Source: an uncultured Collinsella sp.
GTDB lineage: Bacteria; Actinomycetota; Coriobacteriia; Coriobacteriales; Coriobacteriaceae
Assembly: GCA_900544865.1 (NCBI GenBank)
Contig: UQXA01000034.1
Coordinates: 1-23,870 of the forward strand
Direction: 5' to 3'
Length of the DNA stretch: 23,870 bases
The notes below the pieces were generated by a model. The model saw only the letters and a list, made by a program, of their open reading frames with translations, had not been told where the DNA came from and did no database searches. A program made the position numbers and the translations under genes. Below, one piece after another: positions 1 through 7,173 of this stretch; position 1 is the first letter of the stretch, and each line of letters starts with the position of its first letter.

Positions 1-21
1 CTGCGGGAACGATAGGCAACC

Positions 22-128
22 GGACACACATTCTGTCCGAGCGGTTAAAAGCGGGCACGGAATTTAAACGGCTGAAAAAGGGGCATCGACCTGCGCCGAT
101 GCCCCTAAAGCAGACACACATTTTGTCC
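22..128. repeat. Two copies of a 17-nt repeat flanking a terminator
   Basis: A 17-nt sequence, GGACACACATTCTGTCC at 22-38, returns as AGACACACATTTTGTCC at 112-128 with two differences. The first copy is itself a short inverted repeat (GGACA/TGTCC). The copies bracket the hairpin at 79-106. Function is unknown; it could be a dispersed intergenic repeat. Apart from these and the hairpins I see no gene in bases 1-205. Confidence 0.45.
75..106 (-). terminator. Rho-independent terminator (second, downstream of the tRNAs)
   Basis: Read on the minus strand, the stem GGGGCATCG/CGATGCCCC (80-88 with 97-105, extended by an A-T pair at 79/106) has an 8-nt loop and is followed directly by TTTTT (75-79). 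It may be a backup for the terminator at 156-194, or may end another leftward transcript. Confidence 0.6.
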
Positions 129-155
129 TATAAGCCCCCGTCACCCCGTACACTA

Positions 156-194
156 ACGAAAATGGCTCTGGTCCCAAAAGAAACCAGAGCCATT
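156..194 (-). terminator. Terminator of the tRNA-Pro/tRNA-Gly transcript
   Basis: A perfect 12-bp stem, AATGGCTCTGGT/ACCAGAGCCATT (161-172 with 183-194), lies 12 bases past the 3' end of tRNA-Gly. On the minus strand it ends in a modest T-rich run (ATTTTCGTT). The position fits termination of the tRNA transcript. Confidence 0.6.
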
Positions 195-205
195 CATCTA
201 TCTTA

Positions 206-279
206 TGGAGCGGGCGACGGGAATCGAACCCGCGTCATCAGCTTGGAAGGCTGGGGTTCTACCATTGAACTACGCCCGC
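206..279 (-). tRNA. tRNA-Gly (anticodon TCC)
   Basis: The minus strand gives a 74-nt cloverleaf with acceptor stem GCGGGCG/CGCCCGC, anticodon loop CTTCCAA (anticodon TCC, reading glycine GGA/GGG), a T arm with GGTTCGATTCC, and an encoded 3' CCA at 206-208. It lies 6 bases downstream of tRNA-Pro and is probably co-transcribed with it. Confidence 0.96.
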
Positions 280-285
280 AAGATA

Positions 286-362
286 TGGTCGGGACGACAG
301 GATTTGAACCTGCGACATCCTGCTCCCAAAGCAGGCGCGCTACCAAACTGCGCCACGTCCCG
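286..362 (-). tRNA. tRNA-Pro (anticodon TGG)
   Basis: The minus strand gives a 77-nt cloverleaf with acceptor stem CGGGACG/CGTCCCG, anticodon stem-loop CCTGC-TTTGGGA-GCAGG (anticodon TGG, proline), a T arm with GGTTCAAATCC, and an encoded CCA at 286-288. It is the first gene of a two-tRNA transcript. Confidence 0.96.
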
Positions 363-413
363 AAGGTGTTGAGCAGCTAAGGCATAAACCTTGCGTGTCC
401 CAAAGCGAAAGAA

Positions 414-442
414 ATTATAGGGGAGACTTCCCGCCTGTGCAA
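414..442 (-). promoter_or_regulatory. Sigma70-type promoter for the tRNA pair
   Basis: On the minus strand the -35 box TTGCAC (437-442) and -10 box TATAAT (414-419) are separated by exactly 17 bases. The predicted start falls about 45 bases before tRNA-Pro. The promoter sits just past the brnQ stop codon, so the tRNAs have their own transcription start. Confidence 0.75.
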
Positions 443-453
443 GCGACGATACC

Positions 454-1812
454 CTAGCTCCTCGAATGTGTGACAAACTGGCTATGAACCAGACCGATCA
501 CAAACGCCGCCACAGCAACCGGTGCCCACGCAGCACCGATATCTGCCAGCGGCAACGCATCGAACGGCAGCCACGCACCAGTAAAGAACGCGTCGCGGAC
601 CGAGGTGATCACGCTCTGCACCGCGACCACGCCGCCGACCCAAACCCAAACCTGCGGATGCGCGTCGCAAAAGCCGTGCATCAGGCCCATAAGCACCAGC
701 ACAATGGCAACGGGATACAGGGCATTGAGCATAGGCACCGAGAACATAAGGATCACGTCGAGGCCCACGTTGGAGAGCACGCACGAAAACGCCGCGAACA
801 CAAAGGCAAGGATCGCGAAGGGGCGGCGCATGGCCCCCTCGGAAGCCTCCGCTCCCCCTTCAACCACATACGTCTCGCAGAAGTACCGCGAGCAGCAGCT
901 AATAAGACCGATGCACACGTTCATGCAGGCGAGGAAAAAGATCGCAAAGACCACGACCGTGCCGACAAGGCCAAAGTGCATGGAGGCAGAGCGGGCAAGG
1001 ATGGCGGCGCCATTGGTGGCATCGGGCATAACCGTGCCGAGCTGCATGCCGGCAAGCGCCAGGCCACAGTAGATGATGGCCATGAGCACGCCGGCGATCA
1101 CGCCGGAGCGCGAGATCTCAAAGGCCACGCGCTTGTCATCGGTAACACCCAACTCGTGGATGGTTTCGGCGATGATGATGCCGAAGGCGAGCGACGCAAG
1201 CAGGTCCATGGTCTGATAGCCGGTCAAAAAGCCCTGCACGGTAGCACTGGCATTGTAGGGAGCCTGCGGCGCGGCAGCCGGTCCCAGCGGCGAGATCACG
1301 GCAGCACCCACGACCAGCACGATGAGCGCAATGAGCGCGGGGCCCGTAATGCGGCCGAGCACGCGCGTGATGACGCCTGGACGCAGCGTGAGCGCAAACG
1401 CGACGATAAAGAAGCCAACGGCAAACACCAGGCGAGCCGTGCCGAGCGAGACGCCCTCGGGCAGCAGCGGCACCAACATCTCGAAGGCCGTAGAACTCGT
1501 GCGCGGAATGGCCAGGCACGGGCCGATGGCCAGATACACCGCCGCGACAAAGAACTCGCCGAACTTGGGGTGCACGCGGCCGGCAAGCTCGCGTGCCGTT
1601 CCGGCAAGCGCCACGGCGATAAAGCCCATAACAGGCAGACCGATAGCGGCAATCAAAAAGCCAATCATGGCAAGCGGCGTGGCCGTGCCGGCCTGAAGTG
1701 CCAGCAACGGCGGAATGATGAGGTTACCGGCGCCAAAGAGCATCGAGAACAGCGCAATGCCGACGGTAACGACATGGTCGGAGCGCAAACCGCGCGGAGC
1801 GGATGAGGCCAT
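454..1812 (-). CDS. brnQ: Branched-chain amino acid transport system II carrier protein
   Basis: A 452-residue, strongly hydrophobic protein of about 12 membrane helices with the BrnQ/LIVCS N-terminal signature: a first helix containing MLFGAGNLIIPP, then IGLPVMGF and later YLAIGPCLAIPRTSSTAFE. Members are cation-coupled importers of leucine, isoleucine and valine in the cytoplasmic membrane. I chose the ATG at 1812 because AAAGG lies 7 bases before it; a GTG two codons upstream (1818) is also open. The gap from the terminator at 1836-1865 to this gene is only 23 bases, too short for an obvious separate promoter, so brnQ may depend on read-through from the selenium operon or on a promoter inside the upstream gene. 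Length is normal for the family; substrate preference among the branched-chain amino acids cannot be read from sequence. Confidence 0.93.
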   Translation of the reverse strand: MASSAPRGLRSDHVVTVGIALFSMLFGAGNLIIPPLLALQAGTATPLAMIGFLIAAIGLPVMGFIAVALAGTARELAGRVHPKFGEFFVAAVYLAIGPCLAIPRTSSTAFEMLVPLLPEGVSLGTARLVFAVGFFIVAFALTLRPGVITRVLGRITGPALIALIVLVVGAAVISPLGPAAAPQAPYNASATVQGFLTGYQTMDLLASLAFGIIIAETIHELGVTDDKRVAFEISRSGVIAGVLMAIIYCGLALAGMQLGTVMPDATNGAAILARSASMHFGLVGTVVVFAIFFLACMNVCIGLISCCSRYFCETYVVEGGAEASEGAMRRPFAILAFVFAAFSCVLSNVGLDVILMFSVPMLNALYPVAIVLVLMGLMHGFCDAHPQVWVWVGGVVAVQSVITSVRDAFFTGAWLPFDALPLADIGAAWAPVAVAAFVIGLVHSQFVTHSRS

Positions 1813-1835
1813 ATGCACACCTTTCGGGTCGAAAC

Positions 1836-1865
1836 AAAAACGGGACGGGCAAAAGACCCGTCCCG
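1836..1865 (-). terminator. Rho-independent terminator ending the selenium operon
   Basis: On the minus strand a perfect 9-bp GC-rich stem, CGGGACGGG/CCCGTCCCG (1857-1865 with 1841-1849), has a 7-nt loop and is followed immediately by TTTTT (1836-1840). It lies 14 bases after the desulfurase-like gene and marks the end of the 9769-1880 series. Confidence 0.85.
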
Positions 1866-1879
1866 CAAGTATATACGCT

Positions 1880-3019
1880 CTAGCAGGCTAAATCGCGCAA
1901 AGCGTCGACCGCGGTGTCGACTTCCTCTTCCGTGTTGAAATACCCAAACGAGAAGCGAACGATACCCTGGCGCTCGGTCCCCAGCGCGCGGTGCATGAGC
2001 GGAGCGCAATGGGCGCCGGGGCGCGTCGCAATCCCCCGCCCTTGCATAAGCGCGTCCGAGATCTCGGCAGAGTCGATATCACCCACGTTGAGTGAGACGA
2101 TCGCCGAGCGCACGGGCTGGTCAAACGCACCGTAGAGCTTGATCTCCGGGATTTCGCGCACGCCAGCGAGAAAGCGATCCGCCAGTGCTCGCTCGTGCGC
2201 CGCGATCGCCTCGACTCCGCCTTGGGCCTCGATAAAGTCGAGGCCGGCAGAAAGGCCCGCGATGCCGTGGCCGTTGAGCGTGCCCGCCTCAAGACGCGTG
2301 GGCCACTCAAGCGGCTGCAGCGCATCGAAGCTGTGCACGCCCGTGCCGCCCATGGCCCACGGCCACACGTCAATGCCCTCCGCCACGGCCAGCCCGCCGG
2401 TCCCCTGCGGACCCATGAGTCCCTTGTGGCCAGTAAAGCACACCACGTCGAGCCCCATGGCCTGCATATCGATATGCGCCGTGCCGGCAGACTGCGAAGC
2501 ATCGACGATCACCAGCGCGCCGGCCGCATGGGCCATGGCGGCCACGCGCGCAATGTCGACCTCATTGCCGGTCACATTGGAGGCGTGCGCCACCACTACG
2601 GCACGCGTGTCAGGCGTCACCAGCCGCTCGAGCTCGTCGTAGTCGAGCGCGCCGCTCGCATCGCAGCCCGCATGCTCAACGGTCACGCCCCGCTCTACCG
2701 CCAGGCGGTTAAGCGGACGTAGCACGGAGTTGTGCTCGAGCACCGTCGTGACCACACGGTCGCCGGGGCACACCACCCCGTTGATGGCGGTGTTGAGCGC
2801 CGCCGTAGAGTTGGGCGTAAAGCACACATGGTCCGCCCTCGGGCAACCCAAAAGGCGCGCGAGCTTGGCGCGGCAACCGTGAATCGTACGAGCGGCATCG
2901 AGGGCACCCGACGTGGCGCCGCGTCCGGCATTGCCGAGCGAGCACATCGCCTGCGTCACGGCATCGATGACCGTCTGCGGCTTGTGCATGGTCGTCGCCG
3001 CGTTATCCAGGTAGATCAT
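1880..3019 (-). CDS. Cysteine desulfurase-like PLP enzyme (class V aminotransferase fold) of the selenium cluster
   Basis: A 379-residue protein with the full class V fold: N-terminal MIYLDNAATT, a PLP-binding region (VDASQSAGT, about 171-180), the Schiff-base lysine K199 in FTGHKGLMG, and the active-site loop RPGAHCAP with the probable persulfide cysteine C338. Such enzymes remove sulfur from cysteine, or selenium from selenocysteine, and hand it on as a persulfide or perselenide. The ATG at 3019 overlaps the stop of the DUF3343 gene as ATGA, with GGAAGG upstream; a GTG at 3034 is an alternative. This family is the one often found beside selD, yedF and DUF3343 genes. The context suggests delivery of selenium, or of sulfur for a cofactor, rather than general Fe-S assembly: no scaffold gene is present. 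It is the last gene before the terminator at 1836-1865. Substrate preference (Cys or Sec) is not visible. Confidence 0.9.
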   Translation of the reverse strand: MIYLDNAATTMHKPQTVIDAVTQAMCSLGNAGRGATSGALDAARTIHGCRAKLARLLGCPRADHVCFTPNSTAALNTAINGVVCPGDRVVTTVLEHNSVLRPLNRLAVERGVTVEHAGCDASGALDYDELERLVTPDTRAVVVAHASNVTGNEVDIARVAAMAHAAGALVIVDASQSAGTAHIDMQAMGLDVVCFTGHKGLMGPQGTGGLAVAEGIDVWPWAMGGTGVHSFDALQPLEWPTRLEAGTLNGHGIAGLSAGLDFIEAQGGVEAIAAHERALADRFLAGVREIPEIKLYGAFDQPVRSAIVSLNVGDIDSAEISDALMQGRGIATRPGAHCAPLMHRALGTERQGIVRFSFGYFNTEEEVDTAVDALRDLAC

Positions 3020-3267
3020 CGCACGACCTTCCACATATCAATCACCGTAAAGCCCTCGGTGGGAACGCCCGCCGCGGCGAGTTCGCCGCGCAGCAGTTCC
3101 TCATCGGCAGGCAACGCCTTCCACGCCAGACCGCAGCCGGCAGCGACCTCCCCGGGTACGGGAATCGTTCGCCCGGGAAGACCGCGCTCAATGCACAGGG
3201 ACTCGCAGCCCATGGCGGCCGCCGTGGTGGGAAACGTGATGACAAGCGCCGGGCGCTTCTCCCTCAT
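3016..3267 (-). CDS. DUF3343 family protein, putative Se/S carrier
   Basis: An 83-residue soluble protein that I recognise as DUF3343 (putative Se/S carrier-like) from its pattern: a first strand (ALVITFPTTAAAM), cysteines C21 and C25, then PGRTIPVPGEVAAGCGLAW with the conserved C45. Function is unproven; it has been proposed to carry reactive sulfur or selenium because it co-occurs with selenium and desulfurase genes. The ATG at 3267 has GGAG five bases upstream, so the longer frame reading to 3330 is rejected. Its stop codon overlaps the start of the desulfurase-like gene (ATGA), so the two are probably made in linked amounts, as expected for a donor and acceptor pair. It starts 19 bases after the yedF stop. 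Confidence 0.85.
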   Translation of the reverse strand: MREKRPALVITFPTTAAAMGCESLCIERGLPGRTIPVPGEVAAGCGLAWKALPADEELLRGELAAAGVPTEGFTVIDMWKVVR

Positions 3268-3286
3268 GGCAACTCCAACCAATACG

Positions 3287-3913
3287 CTACGGGCGCACGA
3301 CGCGCACGGCCTGCTCCATCTTCTCCACAATCACGTACATGTTGGTGACCTCGCCCACCGCAAGCTGGTCTTTAATGCCATAGTGATCGAGGCAGGTACC
3401 GCAGGTGAGAATCTCGACGCCCTGCTCGGCCAGTCCCTTCAGGTCGTCGAGCACCGGCGAGCCCTCGACGGTGAGCTTGGCGCCGCCGTTGTAGAACAAC
3501 ATGGTCGCGGGCAGCTCCTCCTGTTGCGTCACGGCAAAGATGAAGGCATTCATGAGCTTGTGGCCCAGCTCGTCGTCGCCACGGCCCATGCAGTCGGTGT
3601 AGACGGAAATGACGAGCTTGCCCTTGCCGGCGCTGGCATCACAGAAGGCAGCGCCATCCTGCTCGGGATCGGCCACGGCAACGGCGCCAGAGGTCGCCAC
3701 GGTCACGTGCCACTCGGCGTCAGAAACCTTCTCGACCGAGGCCGTGCAGCCTTTCTCCTGCGCCATCTTGGAAATGTTCTTGACGGCGGTCTCGTTATCG
3801 ACCGAGGTCACGACGGCGCCCTCGCCATCGAGCTGCTTCAGGGCTTTGAGCGTCTTGACGACGGGCAGCGGGCAGGCATCGCCCATGGCATTGACTTCAA
3901 TTTTGGTAGACAT
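3287..3913 (-). CDS. yedF: Sulfurtransferase-like selenium metabolism protein YedF
   Basis: A 208-residue two-domain protein. Residues 1 to about 75 form a TusA/SirA-like domain with the CPxP motif (C14-P-L-P17). The rest, from about 90, is a DsrE-like domain (LVISVYTDCMGRGDDELG) ending in a CGTC pair (C171, C174) within ILTCGTCLDHYG. This is the YedF architecture reported beside selD in selenium-dependent molybdenum hydroxylase neighbourhoods. Both domains carry nucleophilic cysteines suited to relaying persulfide or perselenide; the actual partner is not known. The start at 3913 is set by GAAAGGA six bases upstream; the longer frame to 3964 would run through the hairpin at 3933-3950. It follows selD by 60 bases and precedes DUF3343 by 19, so it is an operon member. 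Confidence 0.92.
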   Translation of the reverse strand: MSTKIEVNAMGDACPLPVVKTLKALKQLDGEGAVVTSVDNETAVKNISKMAQEKGCTASVEKVSDAEWHVTVATSGAVAVADPEQDGAAFCDASAGKGKLVISVYTDCMGRGDDELGHKLMNAFIFAVTQQEELPATMLFYNGGAKLTVEGSPVLDDLKGLAEQGVEILTCGTCLDHYGIKDQLAVGEVTNMYVIVEKMEQAVRVVRP

Positions 3914-3932
3914 AGCTTTTCCTTTCGAAAGA

Positions 3933-3950
3933 ACCGTTCTAGAGAACGGT
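3933..3950 (-). promoter_or_regulatory. Inverted repeat / small hairpin before the yedF ribosome site
   Basis: ACCGTTCT and AGAACGGT form a perfect 8-bp inverted repeat separated by two bases; as RNA it folds into a 7-bp stem with a 4-nt loop. It fills the 60-base gap between selD and yedF, just upstream of the yedF Shine-Dalgarno. It could be an operator, an mRNA-processing site or chance. Confidence 0.4.
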
Positions 3951-3973
3951 AAACAGTTACACAAACGTGCGGG

Positions 3974-5023
3974 CTAGCGAACAACGTGGACGGCAGGACC
4001 GCCTGGCACCGACTCGCACACGCGACCGACGACGGCGGCAATACGTCCTTCGGCATGCAGACGGCGCGCAAGCTCATCCACATCGGCAGCAGGTGCCGCG
4101 ATGAGCAGGCCACCAGACGTCTGCGGATCGTACAGCGCATCCAACATGCCCGGCTCCAGGTCTTCGTCGGCAGCCACGCGCGGGCCAAAGAAGTCCTGGT
4201 TGCGGTAGGAGCCCGCGGGGATAATGCCCAGACGCGCCATGTCGAGCACCTGGTCAAAGAGCGGCACCGCCCCCGACGCAAGCTCAACCTGCACGCCCGA
4301 GCCCTCGGCCATCTCGCACGCATGCCCGATCAGACCAAAGCCCGTAATGTCAGTACAGCCGTGAAGCTCGAGTCCCTCGGCCAGACGAATCGGGGCCTCG
4401 TTGAGGGTACGCATCGAGTCAAACACGGCTGCGGCCTCGTCCTGCTCGATGAGCTCGCCCTTAATGGCCGTGGTGATGATGCCCGAGCCAACCGCCTTGG
4501 TCAGCAGCAGAACATCGCCCACGCGCGCGCCGCTGTTGGCGAGCATACGGTCAAGCGCGACAAACCCGCTCACGGACAGGCCGTACTTGGGCTCGTCGTC
4601 GTTGATGGTGTGGCCGCCCGCGATGGAGCAGCCAGCCTCGACGCACTTGTCGGCGCCGCCCGCCAGAATTTCGCCGGCGACCTCAACGCCCAAGCAACTG
4701 GGAATGCACAGCAGGTTCATGGCATGGCTCGGCCGCCCGCCCATGGCGTAGATATCCGACAGCGAGTTGGCCGCGGCGATCTGGCCAAACAGAAACGGGT
4801 CATCGACCATCGGCGGGAAGAAGTCGATGGACTGCACGAGGCCCAGGTTATCGCCAACGCGAAAGACGCTCGCATCGTCGGAGGTATCGAACCCCACGAG
4901 CAGGTTGTCGTTATGCACATTGGGCAAGTCGCCCAGGACCTGGGCGAGGGCTCCGGGAGCCAACTTAGCGGCTCAACCGGTCGCGGCCGTCATGGACGTG
5001 AGTCTCACGGTTTCTTTAGCCAT
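3974..5023 (-). CDS. selD: Selenide, water dikinase, selenocysteine-containing (in-frame TGA at codon 17)
   Basis: SelD makes selenophosphate from selenide and ATP, the selenium donor for selenocysteine and other seleno-compounds. The frame from 4963 down gives a full ATP-binding AIRS-type protein (NSLSDIYAMGG; GGHTINDDEPKYG; DITGFGLIGHA; DPQTSGGLL) but lacks the catalytic N-terminus. Upstream in the same frame lies MAKETVRLTSMTAATG, then TGA (4975-4973), then AAKLAPG. Reading TGA as selenocysteine gives the SelD active site with Sec at position 17 and Lys at position 20, exactly the Cys17/Lys20 positions of E. coli SelD. The ATG at 5023 has a strong AGGGGG upstream. The total is 349 residues, normal for SelD. 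A conventional gene caller will truncate this gene at 4963 or mark it broken. Its start overlaps the glycosyltransferase stop by 8 bases. Confidence 0.95.
4929..4980 (-). promoter_or_regulatory. Candidate bacterial SECIS element of selD
   Basis: Two adjacent stem-loops surround and follow the TGA. The first (4953-4980) pairs CCGG-TT-GAGCC with GGCTC-CCGG and contains the TGA in its 5' arm. The second (4929-4947) pairs TCGCCCA with TGGGCGA around the loop GGTCC, which lies about 32 bases after the TGA. Known bacterial SECIS rules ask for an apical loop 16-37 nt past the UGA with a G at its start; E. coli fdhF uses GGUCU. The second hairpin meets this. Folding was done by eye. Confidence 0.65.
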
Positions 5024-6233
5024 ACGAACCCCCTTCCAACAAATCAACGACTTTAAGTATACGCCCCAGGCACGCTTCCCAAGAGACCGCCGACGGCTCG
5101 AACGTCGAAGGCGGCGCCGCAAGCGCCTGCGCGATAGCATCTGCCAGCGCGCGCTCAAACAACGGAAGGTCGGCCGCCACGGGCGTGTCGACATCCGTCA
5201 TACGCGGCGACGCCACCCACGTCACGGGAGCACCGGGAAGCATCGCCTCCATCCAGGGACGAACGCCGGGCAAATCAGTCGCCACAACTTTGCAGCCGCA
5301 CGCGAGGGCCTCAATCGTCACGAGCGGCAGGCCCTCGTAAAACGAAGGCAGCACAAAGACGTCGGAACTGCGGTAGGCATGCACGAGCCCATCGCTATCC
5401 AGGCGCCCCGCCAGCGTCACCGGCACATCCGAGGCCGCGGCCAAGCGCTCGATACGCGCGTACTCGGCATCGTCCCCGCGACCGCCCACAAGTACCAAGC
5501 CAGATGGGCGGACGTCATCGTCAATCGGCAATGACACGGCTCGAGCCAGCGACTCGACGCCCTTTTTAAAACAAATCTTGCCCACGTACACAAGCGATCC
5601 CGGCTGCCTCGTCACGCTTGCGTCGCGGCAGAAGACACGACGGTCGTAGCCCGTCCCAACCACGTGGATGCGATCGGCATCGACGCCGCACACCAGGCCA
5701 ATCTGCTCAGCCTGCTCAGCATGGAGCGCAAAGACGGCATCGAGCCGACGAACCGCACTTACGATGCGATCGCGCTCGAGCGCATGCGAACGCAGCTGGC
5801 GCAGGTCGGTCGAATGGCACACGGCAACAACCGGCACGCCCCGGACGCACTCGCGCGCCAATGCGGTCACAAGATACAGGTGATGGCAGAGCACCAGATC
5901 GGGCCGAAACTCAGCCACCGCCCGATCGATTGCAGCAGCAAATGCCCGCTCAAATGCCTTGAGCATCGAAGGCGTCAGGTCACGATAGCGCGTGGAGGGA
6001 TAGGGCATGACATCGGACATACCGCAGATGGGAAACGGCAGCTCGGGCGACTCGAACGGTACGGCAAACACGGCAGCACGCCGGTCCAGCTCGCCTTGGG
6101 TATCACCCGGTGCCGCGCCGCAAAGCACGGCGGCGCGATGCCCCGTCTCGATCTGTTCGCGTACGAGCGCGGCAAGGTAGGTGCCGCTGCCGGTGCTATC
6201 TGGTTTTTGTGCCGAGATATTGAGGATGCGCAT
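5016..6233 (-). CDS. GT4-family glycosyltransferase, translationally coupled to selD
   Basis: A 405-residue protein with the GT-B fold of glycosyltransferase family 4: an N-terminal acceptor domain starting MRILNISAQKPDSTGSGTYL, then a nucleotide-sugar domain with SLVYVGKICFKKGVESLARA, a second block LVLVGGRGDD, and the E-x7-E motif in YEGLPLVTIEALACG. No membrane segments or signal peptide are evident, so it acts in the cytoplasm. Acceptor and sugar donor are unknown. The ATG at 6233 follows the activator stop by 14 bases (AGGGGT upstream); an in-frame GTG at 6245 is also possible. The gene ends inside the selD start region, overlapping by 8 bases, which implies linked translation with selD. 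No cell-wall or capsule genes are nearby, so a role in selenium or in the iron-sulfur system is plausible but unproven. It may be functionally comparable to SenB selenosugar synthase; I see no sequence proof of that. Confidence 0.85.
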   Translation of the reverse strand: MRILNISAQKPDSTGSGTYLAALVREQIETGHRAAVLCGAAPGDTQGELDRRAAVFAVPFESPELPFPICGMSDVMPYPSTRYRDLTPSMLKAFERAFAAAIDRAVAEFRPDLVLCHHLYLVTALARECVRGVPVVAVCHSTDLRQLRSHALERDRIVSAVRRLDAVFALHAEQAEQIGLVCGVDADRIHVVGTGYDRRVFCRDASVTRQPGSLVYVGKICFKKGVESLARAVSLPIDDDVRPSGLVLVGGRGDDAEYARIERLAAASDVPVTLAGRLDSDGLVHAYRSSDVFVLPSFYEGLPLVTIEALACGCKVVATDLPGVRPWMEAMLPGAPVTWVASPRMTDVDTPVAADLPLFERALADAIAQALAAPPSTFEPSAVSWEACLGRILKVVDLLEGGSYG

Positions 6234-6247
6234 GTCGCGGTACACCC

Positions 6248-7012
6248 CTAGGCCAAGGCGGCGGCGCGGACAGCCGCGCCGATCGCTCCGGCAAAGCGAG
6301 CCTGGGGCGAGGTGGTCACCGGCGACCCCAGTAGCTCGCCCAACCGCTCCACCACGAAGGCGTTCTCGCACAGGCCACCGGTCAGGTAGTACGGGGCGCC
6401 CGCCGCCTGCCCGGCCATAGTGGCCACGCGCGAGACCACGCTGTCGATCACGCCACGCGCAATGTTCTCGCGCGGCTCACCGCGACCGATCAGGCTGATG
6501 ACCTCGCTTTCGGCAAACACCGTGCACATGCTGCTGATCTTGGTGGGCTCGCCGGAACGCGACAGGTCGGCCATCTGCTGCTGGGAAATGCCCAGGCGGT
6601 CGGCCATGATCTCCAAAAAGCGCCCCGTGCCGGCGGCGCACTTGTCGTTCATGGCAAACTTGGCCACGCGGCCACTTTTAAGCTGAATGACCTTGGTGTC
6701 CTGACCGCCCACGTCGATCACCGTGCCGTGATCGCCAAACAGGCGCACGGCACCGGTGCCGTGGCAGGTGATCTCGGTCACGACCTTGTGCGCATAGGGC
6801 ACGGCGACACGACCGTAGCCGGTCGCGATCACGCGCACGTCGTCGGCCGTCACGTCGTAGCCGGCCGCTGCCAGCGCCTCGCGCAGCCGCTCGGAAGCAT
6901 CGACCGAGGAAAACCCGGTTGGCTGCACGCACGTCCACGCCACCGAACCCTCCCCATCGACCACAGCAGCCTTAGCCGCCGTAGACCCGATATCGATCCC
7001 GATCCCTATCAT
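6248..7012 (-). CDS. ATP-dependent activator (HgdC/BadF/BcrA family) of the double-cubane/HgdB-like proteins
   Basis: A 254-residue ASKHA-fold ATPase: phosphate loop IGIDIGSTAAK at 4-14, second nucleotide motif IDVGGQDTK (99-107), and an adenosine-site glycine pair in YLTGGLCEN. Two cysteines, C125 (NDKCAAGTGRF) and C163 (SSMCTVFAE), match the pair that holds one [4Fe-4S] cluster between the two subunits in HgdC of Acidaminococcus (C127, C166). Such activators hydrolyse ATP to push low-potential electrons, usually from ferredoxin or flavodoxin, into the partner enzyme. The length is normal for a stand-alone activator. The start at 7012 has GGAGAG upstream. It lies third in the operon, after the two partner-type genes and 155 bases downstream of the second, with palindromic element A in the gap. 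Confidence 0.94.
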   Translation of the reverse strand: MIGIGIDIGSTAAKAAVVDGEGSVAWTCVQPTGFSSVDASERLREALAAAGYDVTADDVRVIATGYGRVAVPYAHKVVTEITCHGTGAVRLFGDHGTVIDVGGQDTKVIQLKSGRVAKFAMNDKCAAGTGRFLEIMADRLGISQQQMADLSRSGEPTKISSMCTVFAESEVISLIGRGEPRENIARGVIDSVVSRVATMAGQAAGAPYYLTGGLCENAFVVERLGELLGSPVTTSPQARFAGAIGAAVRAAALA

Positions 7013-7064
7013 GGCTCTCTCCCAATCTAAACATCAAAGACAGCGGCGCGTTCAGGCGCCTTAG

Positions 7065-7173
7065 CTCTAGGTTTCTCAGGTGCCGGAGATTGCCCCGAAA
7101 GAGGAGCGCAGCGTACTTTGGGTACGCAAGCGACGGTTTGAGGGGCAAGATCCGGTGCCTGAGGAAGCTAGAG
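7065..7173. repeat. Palindromic intercistronic element, copy A
   Basis: A 109-nt imperfect palindrome. The outer arms CTCTAG...TCTCAGG pair with CCTGAGG...CTAGAG, the middle arms TTGCCCC pair with GGGGCAA, and the centre is a perfect hairpin GCGTAC-TTTGG-GTACGC at 7111-7127. The right end overlaps the stop codon of the 7168-8331 gene. It shares its core (GAAAGAGGAGCGC and the central hairpin) with copy B, while the arms differ but still pair. Confidence 0.8.

Noticed and set aside
466..1806. Long plus-strand ORF of 446 codons opposite brnQ
   Set aside because: It is the antisense frame of the BrnQ gene, hydrophilic and rich in R, H and K with no domain; the same applies to other long opposite-strand frames in this GC-rich window (2732-3952, 3986-5056, 8519-10108, 10400-11485, 19486-20859, 20866-22188).
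3974..4963. selD as a frameshifted or truncated pseudogene
   Set aside because: The TGA is in frame exactly at the catalytic position, flanking residues match SelD, and a SECIS-like hairpin follows; selenocysteine explains it better than a nonsense mutation.
4973..5194. Short ORF ending in ...TSMTAATG as a separate small gene
   Set aside because: Its last 16 codons are the N-terminus of SelD up to the Sec codon; the upstream part is an out-of-frame shadow of the glycosyltransferase gene.
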